DNA of 64,000 nucleotides from Sipunculus nudus (Eukaryota > Annelida > Sipuncula > Golfingiida > Sipunculidae): positions 38,694,695 to 38,758,694 of the forward strand of contig CM049316.1 of the NCBI GenBank assembly GCA_026874595.1. The letters run 5' to 3'. The position numbers were made by a program, and so were the translations under genes. This document shows, in pieces, positions 24,301-38,600 of this stretch (the stretch's first letter is position 1; every line of letters starts with the position of its first letter). The notes beneath the pieces are model-generated. The model saw only the letters and a list, made by a program, of their open reading frames with translations. It made no database searches and had not been told where the DNA came from.

Positions 24301-24808
24301 TAAATTTACCGTTCATAATTAAAGAGCCACAGTTTTTAGAAATATACTTTTTATCCAAGCAGATGTTATTGTATTAAAACTTTAGAACGATAGAAAACTT
24401 TTAGGAAAATAATAATTTATCAGCGAATTTAATTTATTTTTCATTTTTATTTTCTTTTTATCTAGGAGGAGTAAGCAAAAGGAACCATGGAAACGGGTAT
24501 GTTATCATTGTTTCAATAATATTACAAGCACGATAAAATGTCTCAAATAACACATACATGGAATATAAAGAAAATAATTGAAATGAAATAGTCTGTATAT
24601 ACTTAAATTCAATGGCTCTGTATAAAAAAAAAACTTATCCGATATCCATTAATACAATAACATTCCAATTGTAAATAGGCCCTAACCAATGCAGTATTTA
24701 CTGGATGTACTGATATTATAAATAACCATTTAAATTAAATGCAATATGTCTGACAATTTTAACAAACGGATTGTCAGTCTATCAAACTATCTTTTATAAT
24801 ACCATCTG

Positions 24809-24902
<94 letters not shown>

Positions 24903-27900
24903 CACATATTTTTAACATATAAGAATTTTCTTTTCAGATGAAGGGACTAACGCTTAATGACATTATCATCAGTGAACAAAAGACACGTACGTATAAATGA
25001 TACATTTCATAATAAAAGTTTATTGTACATGAGCCGACCCAACATGCAATCAAGTCATCACTTCATGGTCACCCTAAAAGTATATTCATAAATCATTTAG
25101 TCCTGAATGCTGAATATATTTATCTGAATATTCATGAAGACTAAATGACCACAACATCAAAAAATAGATAACCATGTTATTCTTGGGTTTTAAGATAATC
25201 TGATATTTAACCTCAGCTTATAGATAACATTTGTTTTATTCTAGAGTTGATAGATCGCGTTTTGTTAACCCTAGGTTAATTCCCCATCTGTATGTTCGTC
25301 CGTCTTTTTTCTTTTTTGATTGAGAAATTATAAGCCAGTTCAACAAAACAAGGCTGAAAATGGCAAAAAAATAGACTTTATTGTAAAAAATAGACAGTCA
25401 TGTAAGTCGTATTCATCGTCATATCATTTTAGGGCCAAATCGACCAGTCTTTATAAGAACAATCTTCGATTTCCACATGGGAATGGTATTTTTGACCTTA
25501 CATTGTTGAAATAACTTATAATATTTCTTGAATTTTTTTTATTTTCCTCCATGGTATAGCTTAAGCAATGCTAGCTTAAGTTAATATGTACATTTGAGGA
25601 AGTCCAGTTACGGATTACGTGACATGGCGGTCTCAAACGATTATCCTGGCCTCAAGCAGGCTCGTTGTGCCGCACCTTTTTGATGCGTGGGAATTTAATC
25701 AACCAAACAGAGGGACCATAACACCGAACTCGAGGAGCCCTCGAAAGGCACACTCGTTTGTGAGCGAAACACCATTATTGAGACTTCCGATTAAGACTGC
25801 AGAGCGCTCAGCCCTGGTCGGGTCTTGACCGAAGGTGAAAATCTCACCGTTCCTCGCCTGAGATTCGAACTCACGAACTTCCGGTTTAAGCCCAGCTCTA
25901 CCTACCTTTAAGCCCAGAGAAGTCGGTACCTGTAAAAGAAATTAAGATACGCACTATAGATAGGGATTTAAATGCCTATGGTGAAACTTTGTCCTTGACT
26001 CTCGTTAAAACGCAGTTTTTGTTTGTTGTAGGGGATTATCTATGATGTTGGTTGATTTGAAATCTAAATTTAAATACTGTCTTATCAGTGTTTCTAATTT
26101 AATCTATTTTTCCGCAGAGACCAGTTATAAGGATGAAGATGATGACGACAGTCCGGTCGAGTACCAGTCCAACAGTAAGTCTGCATTTAAGTCTAGTTGT
26201 CTAGATGAGTACCATTTTGCATATGCACATCAAACTGCATGGTGTTCCAAATTGAGGATGATGACCTGAAATCAGTCTTGTTCAAATACATTTTACTGTG
26301 CTCTTTTTCTTTTACTATAGCTCTGCCTCTTTCTTCTGTCTTTCCGTCTCCATTAATTTCTTTATCTTTTTTTTACTCTTCATTTCGTTATTACAAATGA
26401 AGAAAACAACAACGTTTGATTGGCAGGAGTTCGACACACCGAAGTTGCTATTTTTCTGCCGTTCTTGCATCACTTGTTAAATATGAATCATTTTACTTTG
26501 GATTTGTTTCTTAGCAATTTTATCAAGACATGATCATCTTAGAGAACAAACGGGCAAGTGTCAAGGTATGGGTTCAGCTGGGTTCACCTGGATCAATACA
26601 TTGCAGGGGCCTTGTGTCAAGGGGGGGGGGGGGGGGGGAGTGGTCAAGAGAAGATGTGACTCAAAATTCTGAACATATGGATTTCCTTTTCCTTGTTCCA
26701 TTCAGTTTATAACATTTACCTCAATAATCTTTTAATTATGCATCCCATTCTGGAAATATGTCATCAACAGTAGCAAGTAGTATGTTCTCTGATTTTAAGA
26801 TCAGACTTATAACATACTTTAACAAACTAATAGACTTTATTAACAAATAATCTTAAAATTACTTTCGTATTAACAAAATACACACCAAAATAGAAAATAT
26901 ACTCTCAAGCATGTATTTGAAGAGAAAACAATGATTCTCTCATTAGGTAATATCATGCTCTCTTTCATTAAAGGAGCTTAACATTTTTCCCGGGGGGGGG
27001 GGGGGGGGAGGGTTCTGTTTGTACCCCCTGTAGATTGCCCCCAACAAATTTCCCAGCAAGCAAGGCCCATGTGTCGGTACATTGCGATATCAAATAGGGT
27101 CCCGCTATGCTTATGTAAATATATTTACATATATACAACATAGTCAAGCGTGTAATAGACGCGCACGGTGCGTCCATTTATCAGAACAGGACAACCTTAT
27201 ATAACACGCATGGATGAAAACTGCATACCGATAAAAATGTATTCTGTATGTATATAATCATAAAGAATACGAATGTGTGCCAGGTACACGGATTGTAATG
27301 TACATAAAGGATAAAAAAGATAATAGCGCAATATAAATAAGGGATTTCGTGAATGTAAAATATACATTTTACATTCCTATATACATCTAATAGAACCAAA
27401 CATGTTCACAATGTTATCAGGGCTGTGTAGATTTAATAATCGTTTTAATGAGGAGCTTGGAGAGCCACTGTCTCGGTCCCACGCCAGTTTATGGTCATGG
27501 CAGACATCATCCTGATAGGGATCTCAATAGTTATCTCAATAATTTTATATCATATACAACAGGTAACAACATCTACAGTATCATTTACGAATAAGTGCAA
27601 AAACAATAACATAACTAGGTACACATTACACGTGTAGTTTGTATTATTCTCTGCACTTATTTCATCTACCTTTTTACTTTGTTAACAATCTGAATGGCCT
27701 TTGATTTTTCTTTAATAAACTCTTAATAATGGTCATTCTAGTACAGGAACTTACAACATATGTTATATTCAGTTACAATATTCTGCACATATATGTTTAC
27801 GTGTATAGTAGTTTTAGTACTGTTATGCTATTTGATCATCTTTAAAATTCCAATTACTGTCTGGGCCTTGTGGGAGATCGGTATATTCTGAACAAGCCAC

Positions 27901-28750
27901 CATGAATAAAAATATATTAATAAAACAATAAATAAATATATACTTGCAACTAACTACGACCCCTCATTTTTCATCAACCGCAATCTTTTTAAGGGTTTGA
28001 GACCAATTATTGTAGCCTTGACCCCCCCCCCCTTTTTTTTCCGGACCGGGGACCTGTTTGTCAACCCTCCTTTTCCTAAATCATAGATACTTGGATACTT
28101 TTAGATACTATAAGAGATCGCTGAAAAACTTATTGTCTTAAGTTATGTGGGAACCAGATACAAAGAAACAAGCGCATACCTCCGCCAACGCCAATAATCG
28201 TTTATTAAAAAAAAAATATTGATTATAAAGTATAATTATCCATACCATGTATTGACTAAGTCTTCCGTCAGATATCAGAGCTTGTTCATTAACAGTCATA
28301 GGTGTGCGAACAGGCAATATGACGTTTCTAATCACTTCAGAATTTTAATCAACAATCAATTACCTCACTATAACGTTATGGTTTTCTAAAGGGAGAAATG
28401 TAATTATCATTTTGATGATAATTCAGGATGTGTATATTTGGATATGATAATACATGAGTATGGATAATATATTCGATATTCTATAAGAATATTCTCTGAC
28501 CTAGGCTAACATTTCGCTATAAGCATATTTTCGATTTCTAATCATATAATGATATGATTAATATACAAAATACGAAAAAGATTCAATTTTTACAAAAACC
28601 TTCAAATTGGAAACTTGTCATCTCCCCTTGGGACGCTCTAAACTCAGATGGGACTCCCAAAAATTATTCTGTGCATGCCGGACTCTTCAAATTTACTTCC
28701 CATTGAAAGCCTCATATATATATATATAACTCTGAAGAAAAACAACACTG

Positions 28751-28807
<57 letters not shown>

Positions 28808-31800
28808 GGCTATACTGTTACAGGTGCTCTTTTTATTGTGTGACATGGGCGTAACTCCTGTTGTGGCGCTCGTGTCTGGCCACGTATTATATTCTGTGTT
28901 TAATCCGTACTGGTTGAACTCTTGTTGTTATGCTGGCTTGGAGCTAGATCACGTGTACACCATGGTGTGTAGAGGCACGGCGATGTCTTTCCAGAGAATT
29001 CCTGAAACGCGTGTTTACTGGGATTGCGCAAGATCTTATCGACTGTTCGAGAAGTCGAGAATTCTCGGCTTGGGGTGTGAAGGTATATAAAGGGACCGTG
29101 TTTTAGAACGGAAGGGCAGAGAGCAGAGAAGATTCCAGCGGACGCAGAAGAGTGTGTCAGATTCTAGGACTTTATCCGACGAATGCGGCTATTATATATT
29201 TTTTCAAAGACTTTCTCCTGGATTTTATGCATTTTACTACAGTTTACTTTCTGGGTTGTTGCAAGAACTTTCCACTGGACTGTCGTTCTCCGAGAGTTTA
29301 CATTTAAAGGACTTATCGTTGTGATAGTGTTGGTATCCAGGTACTGTGCACATACATTATTTTCTCTGTGATTTTATTGACTTGTTGCTGTAACGCTGTT
29401 TTACTGTATTATTGTATTGATTTAGTGTATTGTAATGTTAGGGTTGTTTTAAGAATAAATTATAGTTATTTGTTAACAAAAAACCACTGACCTCTTTATT
29501 CATTCCCCTAGACATTTCACGCTGCCTAGTGTTACAGAATCTGATTTTTTTAATCTCCGTTTCAGAATTTGTGTTCATCACGCATACGTGATCTGTTTAT
29601 ATTAGGTTCCGTAACAATACTCATTTCTGCTACTATAGGCAACCACTTGTAGTCAATTATTACATCGAACATAAAGATTTAAGCGATTGCTTGATGTAGA
29701 TATGTAAAGTTCCTTCGACTAGATCGGTAAAAAAACACGGAAGCATAAAGACACCCGCCATCAAAGTATATATATAATATGTTAAAGGTTTTTACACAAA
29801 TTTTAATACATGTATTAACAAATGAATAAGCCACAAAACCTATTGCTGTTACTATGCATAATATAAATGAATAATAAATGTTAGCAGTATAACTATCAAC
29901 CTTGTTATTGTTTAATTCTCTCTTTCAGACCTATTTAAATGTGACATGGACAGCATGCATTGTTTCTATCATAATTTCGGCAACTTTCCCTTTATCCGGA
30001 CATCTTACGACCCCTTTCAGCCTGGTCAGAGCCAATACAAACCTCCTGTCGATTCCACCACTGGCACCTCATCAGGTAACCCGACTGAGGTTATGCTTTC
30101 ACTAGCGTTCATATTTTTTTTTTCCGGAAGTTATTGCTTAAATAATAACTATAGATTTTACAATGGGAGTAAGAGTATATACATATATTCAAATTTATAG
30201 TTCTTATTACACATTAGACCATTTTAATTTTACGTTTAACAATATCCTATCTGAGATGTGATATTTCTACTTTTACTGATTAACATTTACGTTAATCTTT
30301 TATACCATTAGCCATTTTGCCCTAAGAATGTACTACAATAAAATGATGTTAAATTTCTACTTTTTTTCCTATGTCTTTTATTGATTAACATTTACATTAA
30401 TCTTTTATAGTATTAGCAAATTTTGCCTTAATTGGCAGTGTACCACAATAAACATTTGTTACATTTTGAGTTATTAAAGTCTAAGATTTTGTTGTAAAAT
30501 AAGAAACATATTTTCCTTTCAGGATATTACATGTATGTTGATATGACTGGTCAGTCTGCGGGTCGGTGGGCCGGTATGTCTACTAGGCCCATCAACACGG
30601 GACCCTACACCACATTTTGCGTCAAGTTCAAAGTTTATTCCAACGGGGTCAATCCTGGCGCACTCTCCATGTTCACAGCGGAAGATAACAAACAGTGGGA
30701 AGAGAGATGGACCGAAACAGGTAAAAGCACTTAGTATATAATTGTCTAGGTATATTCTGACCTGCATTTTTAATTTGTTGAACTTCTAACACAAATGATT
30801 TTGAAATGTTCTGGAATTTGTTAAAAAGATGATATATTTGCTGGAATAAAGAAAAATAAACAAGCGTACAACCAGAATGATTGAGAAGCGAATATAATTT
30901 ATCTGACTCATTAACATATGGCATAGTCAGTAGAGTTCAAAGGTCAAAGGCCACGCTAAATCTCAAAGTGATGTTTTACATGATATGATTAAATATGAAC
31001 TGAATAAATAGGGTGTAAACCAAAGTTAACGTATGTTCATTGACCTATTTTAGGAAAACTCGCAAGATTATTGTACAATTATTATCATAATTTCATAAGG
31101 CCACATCAAGAAAAGAAATTATTTCACGGACTTTGAGGTCAAATGTATGGTGCGAGGGGCAGAATATTTTCTTTCATTTTAATTTACCCGTTCGGGACAC
31201 AATATGTAGAACTTTGCGAGCTTGCCAGGAAAACTACCAAAAAAAATACATAAATGTGTGCATATAATTAAATCGAGGTAACAGTAAAAAGTAGAGTTTT
31301 TATCTGGGACTAAGTCTTCATAAAAATATATCCACGAAAAATGTTGCCTTAATATTCTTTTATGTCTCTTTCTACAGTTAACTTGGAAAGTGCGTGGCAA
31401 CAATTTAACCTCAGCTTCCAAGTCCAGAGATCTTCTACGTTCAGGATAATCTTTAGGGCTCACACCATAGCAGGAACTAACAGCGTGATAGCCGTCGATG
31501 ACGTCACACTTTCAATAGGTCTTTGTGCTAGTAAGTATGGTACTCATCATACCTTCAGAGGTAAATGTGTGGTCATCTTATGTGTCACAACCTTAATTAA
31601 TTAACCATAAGGTTTATAATTTATTATTAATATATAATGCATATATTCACGTTTCTTTCACCAAGACTGTATACAGATATATAACTATAATTATCTCCAC
31701 CTATCCATAGTTGGAGATATTTGTTTTGGCCATAATTTTTTTTCTTCTTTTTCTTATAATTCTGTCATTTTTTGGTCCGATTTCAATGATATACACTCAG

Positions 31801-32578
31801 GATGTACTTAACTATGACCCAATTAATGTGACCTGGTTTCAGTGACCTAGATGTATATTTCAAGGTCACATTTGTCAAAAAGTGCGAATTTTCAAGATTG
31901 TTGATTCTCTTCTTATCTATAAGAGGTACAGGCAAATAGAAGTAAACTCCTCAATAATATTTGATTTCCAACACATCTGGTGCTACCCCATTGGATTCAC
32001 TCATGCGGAACCATATGAGACAGGTGACTCAGCACTTTTCAGTTAGGCTACGTTTCCGGTTAACCTAAATGACCTAGGGAGTTGCAACCTTTACGACCAA
32101 GTGTCATTTGTAACGTAGGAGTGCAGTGGCAAGTTTGGTACCGATATCTTTAATATTTTTTTTATTGTTAATATGCAAATTACGAAAATATGCATGACTT
32201 TAGCATTTACATTTTATCTGTGAAAACTCGAATAGAAATACCAAATTCCATTTGTTTTACAGGACTTTAAGTCTTCTCAAACTATTTAGATGGATAGAAC
32301 ATAAATTGGAGATTCGGACGTAGGGGTGGGGGTGGACGTGGGGGGGGGGGGGTAGGGGGAGATAGGTGGTGATCCGTAACTGTCCCATGACAGTTACAAG
32401 AAGTCTAGTTAGTAGTAGTAGTAGTTAGTAGTTGTAGTAGTAGCAGTAGTAGAAGAAGTATTTGTTTTTACATATAAATAATGAGATACTACATGAATAT
32501 ATGTGTTCAGTACAATCTAAATATTAAATCTGATTTACTGTAATTATTCAGTAATTAATGATTACGTTGTTATATATT

Positions 32579-32650
<72 letters not shown>

Positions 32651-35600
32651 GATATATTTATATATAAAAAAGGTACAGTTCAACTGTTCTTCCCAGTTTG
32701 TTTAAGCTAAACGGGACTGCATGCCGACTGTAATTTATTCTTACATCATCAATATTATTTGTAGCTACCCCCGTCTGTGAGTGGAGTACTTGGACGGCCT
32801 GTAGCGCCACCTGTGGATCAGGGACACGACGAAAAATCATGTCATGTTCAGGTCGTCCAGATCAGATTTTTACTGATGTTTGCACCTCGCTGGATTGTGA
32901 CGTCAAGTGGAATGCGTGGAGCGCGTGGTCGTCCTGCCCCAGCACTTGCTCAGAGAATATCCGGGACAGACACCGCACGTGCTCAGGCAGTGGATGTCAG
33001 GGTAAATCAATAGTCTCTCCAACAGACGCCAGGTGCCGCTACCGCTCTTGCACCAGTACGTCTGTTATTGGACGCCATTTTTCTTAGGAACGGAAGTGTT
33101 GTTTGGCATGCGCAAGGAATCCCCCTACTATACCACCCTTGCAATAGACAAGCAAAAGTGGATTATTTTTGCCACACAACCAAGCAATATTGTTTACTTG
33201 TCTTTATTGGGGTCTGCCGGGTTAGTGCAAGGGCGACATACATTCTGGTTTCACCTCCAGATGCTTGGGGGGTTTCCTTGCGCATGCCCAACGGCACTTC
33301 CGTTTTTCAAGATTCTTGAAAAAATGGCGTCCAATAACAGACGTACTGATGCAAGAGCGGTAGCGGCACCTGGCGTCTGTTGGAGAGACTAGGTAAATCA
33401 ACTTCCTACTCAAATTAAATCTCTTTTGTCTGGGCACTGTGGGACGGTCGGAACTACTCTTCTCAACTCTCAAACTTCAAGATCAAAATTTGTTACATTT
33501 TAAGGAAAAACCTTCTTACATTTCACATGCGCATGCTTACAATATATTACTTAGGCAAAAAAATAATAAAAGATATGGTTCCCAGGCACCGCCCGCATCA
33601 ATTTTAACCCCTTGCATTATAAATTTTGCTTTTGATTTTCGTCTTTCTAAAATATAAAAAAATACAATTTTAATAAAATTTCCTTTGTTATGTAGTGCTC
33701 TTACCTGTTCAGCCATACTATCTGTTTTTTTCCTGCTTTCCCCTGATCATATGAAATTTTTTTTATTGAAACATGCAAAAAGGTCAAAAGTAAAATATCG
33801 CCCACCCGCACTGATTTCTGAAAAAAAGTGCGTGAGAACCAAACCTTTTTTTGGCCTTATTTTTTTCAAGTCCTTACCACAAAAACACAAATGTTTATGT
33901 AAATTTCCTTGCCGATGACGAAAAAACTTGCTAAAAACTTGCATAGTCGGGTAAACCCGGTTAATACGGTCCAAAAGGCCGAAACCGCAAGTACAAGGGC
34001 TATGGGTCTCGAAGCAGTGTTGTTCACAAGATCGAGTTCGGCTCTCGAATGACATGGCTGGGTCTCCGCTGCTGGGATCGATGGAGGGATCTGGCTTTGT
34101 GGCTGTGGATGCTGTAGCTTTCTAAAAGGTCAGCGGCTCGGGATGGACGGTGGCGCCCTTTATGGCTCCCTGCTTGGCTTGGCGTGGCAATGCGACTGTT
34201 GGCTCAGAGAACATGCTTAAGGAGCGCACAGGGCTGAGGTCTTGACCGCAGTAACCTGGAGCTGCTCGATGAGCGTATACCTCTTTTGGCCATGTAAATT
34301 GCCTGGAAAAAATTCTTATCCAACACACTTGAACTAATTACGTTGTCCTCTTCACTACATGTTTACCTACGCCGCTGGTCAGATTCTCCAACAATCCTTA
34401 ACAGCAATGATGTTCTCTTATGAGTCCGAGTCTGTGCGCAGTGTGAGGCAACGTCACTCTTGGGCCAAAATGTGTATGTAGCTAGTGGGTATTTTTTTTT
34501 CTTGTTTGATTTACCGGTTGAGACAAAATACGTGGAACTTTGTCAGGAGGAGGGAGGTTTCAAATATAATCGACAATAGACCTGTCTTTCGAGCATGCGC
34601 ACCCTACGTATTGGTCGTCTGCTTGGTTCGGTTTCGTTTCAGCCAGCATTGCGAGTTTTGTTATATGAAAGCAGATAAATGGCGCAGACAGGAATCCCAC
34701 CTCTAAAGATAGGACAGAATTCTTAAACTTTCACCATTTCAGATACAGCAATTAGTCTCCGTTTTTTTTATATACAATGGACCTGAACTATTAGTGTCAA
34801 TCGTCGCCCACAGATATCGCTAGTATGACGGAAAATGTCTATTCTAAACGATCCACATGAAGTTAATTTGAATTTATCTTACACTTTTTAAATTCATTTT
34901 TGTATTAGAAATGCACAATAATTTCCTTGGAGGGATTGAGGCAAAAATGCTACCAAGGACTCGGTGCTCAGTCACCCCCCCCCCCCCCCCACCTAAAAAA
35001 AAAATCCTGTAAAAACAACGACCACCAATTCAGTAGAATTATCATTTATTTTGCCTAAAGAATGTTACATATAATACATATAAAGGTGAGGAAGATTGAT
35101 AAATCAAATTATGTCAGGTGTTAATGGAGTGGATTGGTCTGTACCAGACCTGGTTTTATTGTATATGAATATATATATTGGACAGTCAGTCAGTAAGGTT
35201 AATTTCAGCACTACAGTTTTTCCTTTGCCAATTCAAAAACCGTTGTTTTTTTAGATGTCGTATCCCCATAATATTTAAAGGCTGAAAATTTGAGGATATT
35301 TATTTTTAATTTTTATGTACCGCCCAACTGGTATGTAACTGGGTAGTTGGTAGTGACGTCAAAATGGCACTGGCTAAGGTCTTTGTTCACACCGGAATTT
35401 GTAGTCTGGTGGCAGACGCAGGACTCAAAGCTTGAAGATCTTGTGTTCGAATCGCGATCGAGGAACGGTGTGATCTTTGATATTCGCCCCGACTGAGGAT
35501 AAGCGCGCTGCAGCTTAATCAGTAAGACCGTCCTGTTTATCTCACAAACGAGTGCGCCTTTTTGGAGATCCTAGGTGTTATGATGGTGCACTGTTAAGGA

Positions 35601-38600
35601 TTTAACACGTAGGATCCGCAGGTGTGGAAATCACCAGGACTGGTTTACACCAAAATATAATAACAGGGAGCATGTGCTACCATCCTGTCACGTAGTCTCA
35701 AACCGAAAGGATTTCTGCAGATACACATATAATTCAGATGAACATAGACTTAAAAATAATGTAGGAGGTTAGCTGTGATATATAAGTATATGTGTGTTTG
35801 TATCGCTGTACTTTGTATGGGTGACCACGTGAGTAGACGAGTTTGGATGATTATATATGTCAACAGGGTACATACGCGTTTACATGCTTACGTCATCAGG
35901 GTCCTGGCAAGTTTACTTATGCTTGCGTCACTAAAGTGCGGGACGTGCTTAACTCATATGAGTTCGTATAAGATACCGATAGGGTTGAAAGGCTCTGTGA
36001 TATATAATGTCTGGGTGTGATAAATTGGCACAGCATTGACTTGACCCCCGCAAAAGTCAGCTAGATATGATCAATTAAAGGGCCGAACCCTCCCCGAGTT
36101 ACGCGTCTCGACACACCACATGACATAGCTGACGTCCAGTGTGTCTCGAAGTCCTCTTGTGTTGTGGCTGAGGACCAGGTCACACGACCCGTCGTAGAAA
36201 AACACACGACAGACACGAAGACAGTGTCGGCTTTGTATCCCGGACAGCGCGAAACGATCGAGCATGTTCGCTTTGTCGTGCGATTGAAGCCTGTGTCTGG
36301 ACAGGTCGACGCAACTTGACATGAACCGTGCAGTGGAGTTGGACGCGCCACATTTTTCACACTTCCTGACACGCTAAGCGACACAAACCGACACAACTCC
36401 CCGCCAACACACGGCAGTCTCCGTGCCGTGAACCCGTGTGTGTCGCTAGTATGTCGGTCAATTGTTTTGCTACTTTGACTGCGAGACACACGACCCGCTA
36501 GGCGACGCAAACCGACGCAACTTAGTGTCGGTTTGCGCCGCCCGATTTTTGCGTAGGTCCATGTCGAGCTATATTTGGTTGATTCGGCCCTTTAATAAAA
36601 TGACCAGTATATATTATTGATAAGTTTTTTTTTGAGAGGATTGCAAAATGAGATAAATCACGACTGGCCTATGTTATTACCATAATGATTAACAAAACTG
36701 CTGATTGTATTTTGAAGGAAGGTTCAGTGAAGTGCAGAAGTGCGGGCACCTCCCGTGCGGGTACTGGAGTTCATGGACGCCGTGTGACGCATCGTGTGGG
36801 CCTGCCACAAAGTCTCGAAGAAGAGTTTGTGAAGGCGGGCCGTGTGCAGACAATAGGGAAGAAACCCTGCAGTGTAACAATATACCATGTAAGACAAATG
36901 TCCCGTTTTTTTTATTTAAACTCACGTTGTAATTTACTCAGTAATTCTATCCGACTATGAACATATTATTTCACTTTGATTTGACTTACTTGTAATATTT
37001 TCTCCGTTTTTTTTAGCTGAGTAAGAAAATATAGATAATTAGCAGAATAAGAGTTTGTGAAGCTGGGCCGTGTGCAGACAACAGGGAAGAAACCCTGATG
37101 TGTAACAATATACCATGTCAGACAAATGTCCCGTTTTTTATTTAAACTCACGTTGTAATTTACGTCTTTTTTATTTCTTGGGTGTAAGTAATTCTATCCG
37201 ACTATAAATATAGTATTTCACTTTGATTTGACTTACTTGTATTTTTTCTCCGTTTTTTTTTCAGCTGAGTAAGAAAATAAAGATAATTAGCAGATTATAA
37301 TCATACATTTTTTTTTTTTTTGGGGGGGGGGGGATGTTCCGGTGACTTTATCAAACACTGTGGTTGGGTTCATGATGGCGCGTTAAATTTTCGCGAGTTT
37401 TTGTTTCGTAAGGGTTCAATTTTCGCGATCTTGTTTATCATATTAAATAAAATGTACGCAAAATCATAACGATTGGACGGAAACCAAGGGCATTTCGAAC
37501 GAGTGGAAATTATTAGCAGATTATTTGAAATATCTGATGTAGTTTATATTTGTGATCTTTCATTTACGGGTGACATTCAAGATCTATTATTAAACGAGAA
37601 ATGCATGTGCTATTACTCTTTGCCATTTGATTTGCCAATTTGACCATGCATTGGGTTTTCTTATTCACCTAGGTTTTATTTTCGCGATTAGTTCGCGAAT
37701 ATCGCGAATTTAAAATCCTCGCGAACAAAAAAGCAACCACAGTTATCACAACAGACATACATTACTATTTAGTGCATCCTCAAAGAAATTTGCAGGGAAA
37801 TATTTAGATTATCCAGTAAGAGGTAACGGCACGAAAGGCTAACGTTTTATGAATACAAGTACCCTATGGCGATGACTTTTGATTTAGGTTAAACAATCAA
37901 AAGAAAACCTACAGTAATATGCTCGGAATAGATGGTGGTAATTTTTGCTTTGTTTTACAGGTCCAGTCCCAGCGCCCGGCCCAAGTCCTTCCCCGACCAC
38001 AACCTGGTGTTTAGGGGTCACTGAGGTCTTCGCAGGCAACGGGTATATCGCTTCCCCGCGATACGGTGACGGACGTACATACCCAAGCAATGTAAACTGT
38101 AAATGGGTCATCCGGAGTGCTCAGAACACGGTGAGCATCCTACTTTATAGCCTTCTTGGCCTCGCGCGTGATTCCATCCTGTTCTTTGCCGATAGAGGTC
38201 GTATCTTTTTGTTTCGTAAGGGTTCAATTTTCGCGATCTTATTTATCATATTAAATAAAATGTACCTTTTCCATTGGGACGGTTGGGGCTGCTTGTCTAA
38301 TAGATAAAAAATCATATCTATTTCACAATAAGAAATTAGGACTTCCTGCACTATAGACTGTACTTACTTTATAAAATCCGCATACCACAGACGTTTATAT
38401 GCATGTATTTTGCTTTGAAACATCTGAAATCTAACACGATTCCACGCAGTGTGCTACAGCTCTCCATACACATAGATTCGCACCCTTCCACCAGAGGTCG
38501 TTTCTTTTCAAAACGAACCTCTTCAAGTTATAGCAGTGCGGTACGGCCGCCTCCGTTCAGTTGACGCCATTTGTTTAGGCTGAAACACAGGTTGGGTCCT

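Larger units (their letters stand above)
28832..29537 (+). mobile_element. Candidate solo LTR (U3–R–U5-like block)
   Basis: A GC-richer block begins near TGTGACATGGGCGTAAC and ends ...CTAGTGTTACA. It has a TATA box (29084–29091), a purine-rich transcribed start, an AATAAA (29454–29459) about 370 bp on, and then about 75 bp to the end. That order fits an LTR. The 5-bp flanks do not match, and no second LTR or gag/pol is seen, so this could also be an isolated promoter. A 62-codon frame from 29183 lies inside it and is not called. Confidence 0.4.

Noticed and set aside
29183-29371. 62-codon hydrophobic frame downstream of a TATA box
   Set aside because: Sits inside the LTR-like block, no recognisable domain and no downstream partner; too weak for a gene call.
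33392-33401. Second exon 8 donor as the normal splice site
   Set aside because: It would add the transposon to the exon and hit an in-frame stop at about 33085–33087; the proximal donor preserves the TSP1 frame.
36061-36510. 149-codon minus-strand frame
   Set aside because: It lies inside the TTAA-flanked non-autonomous transposon, has no domain, and owes its length to high GC.
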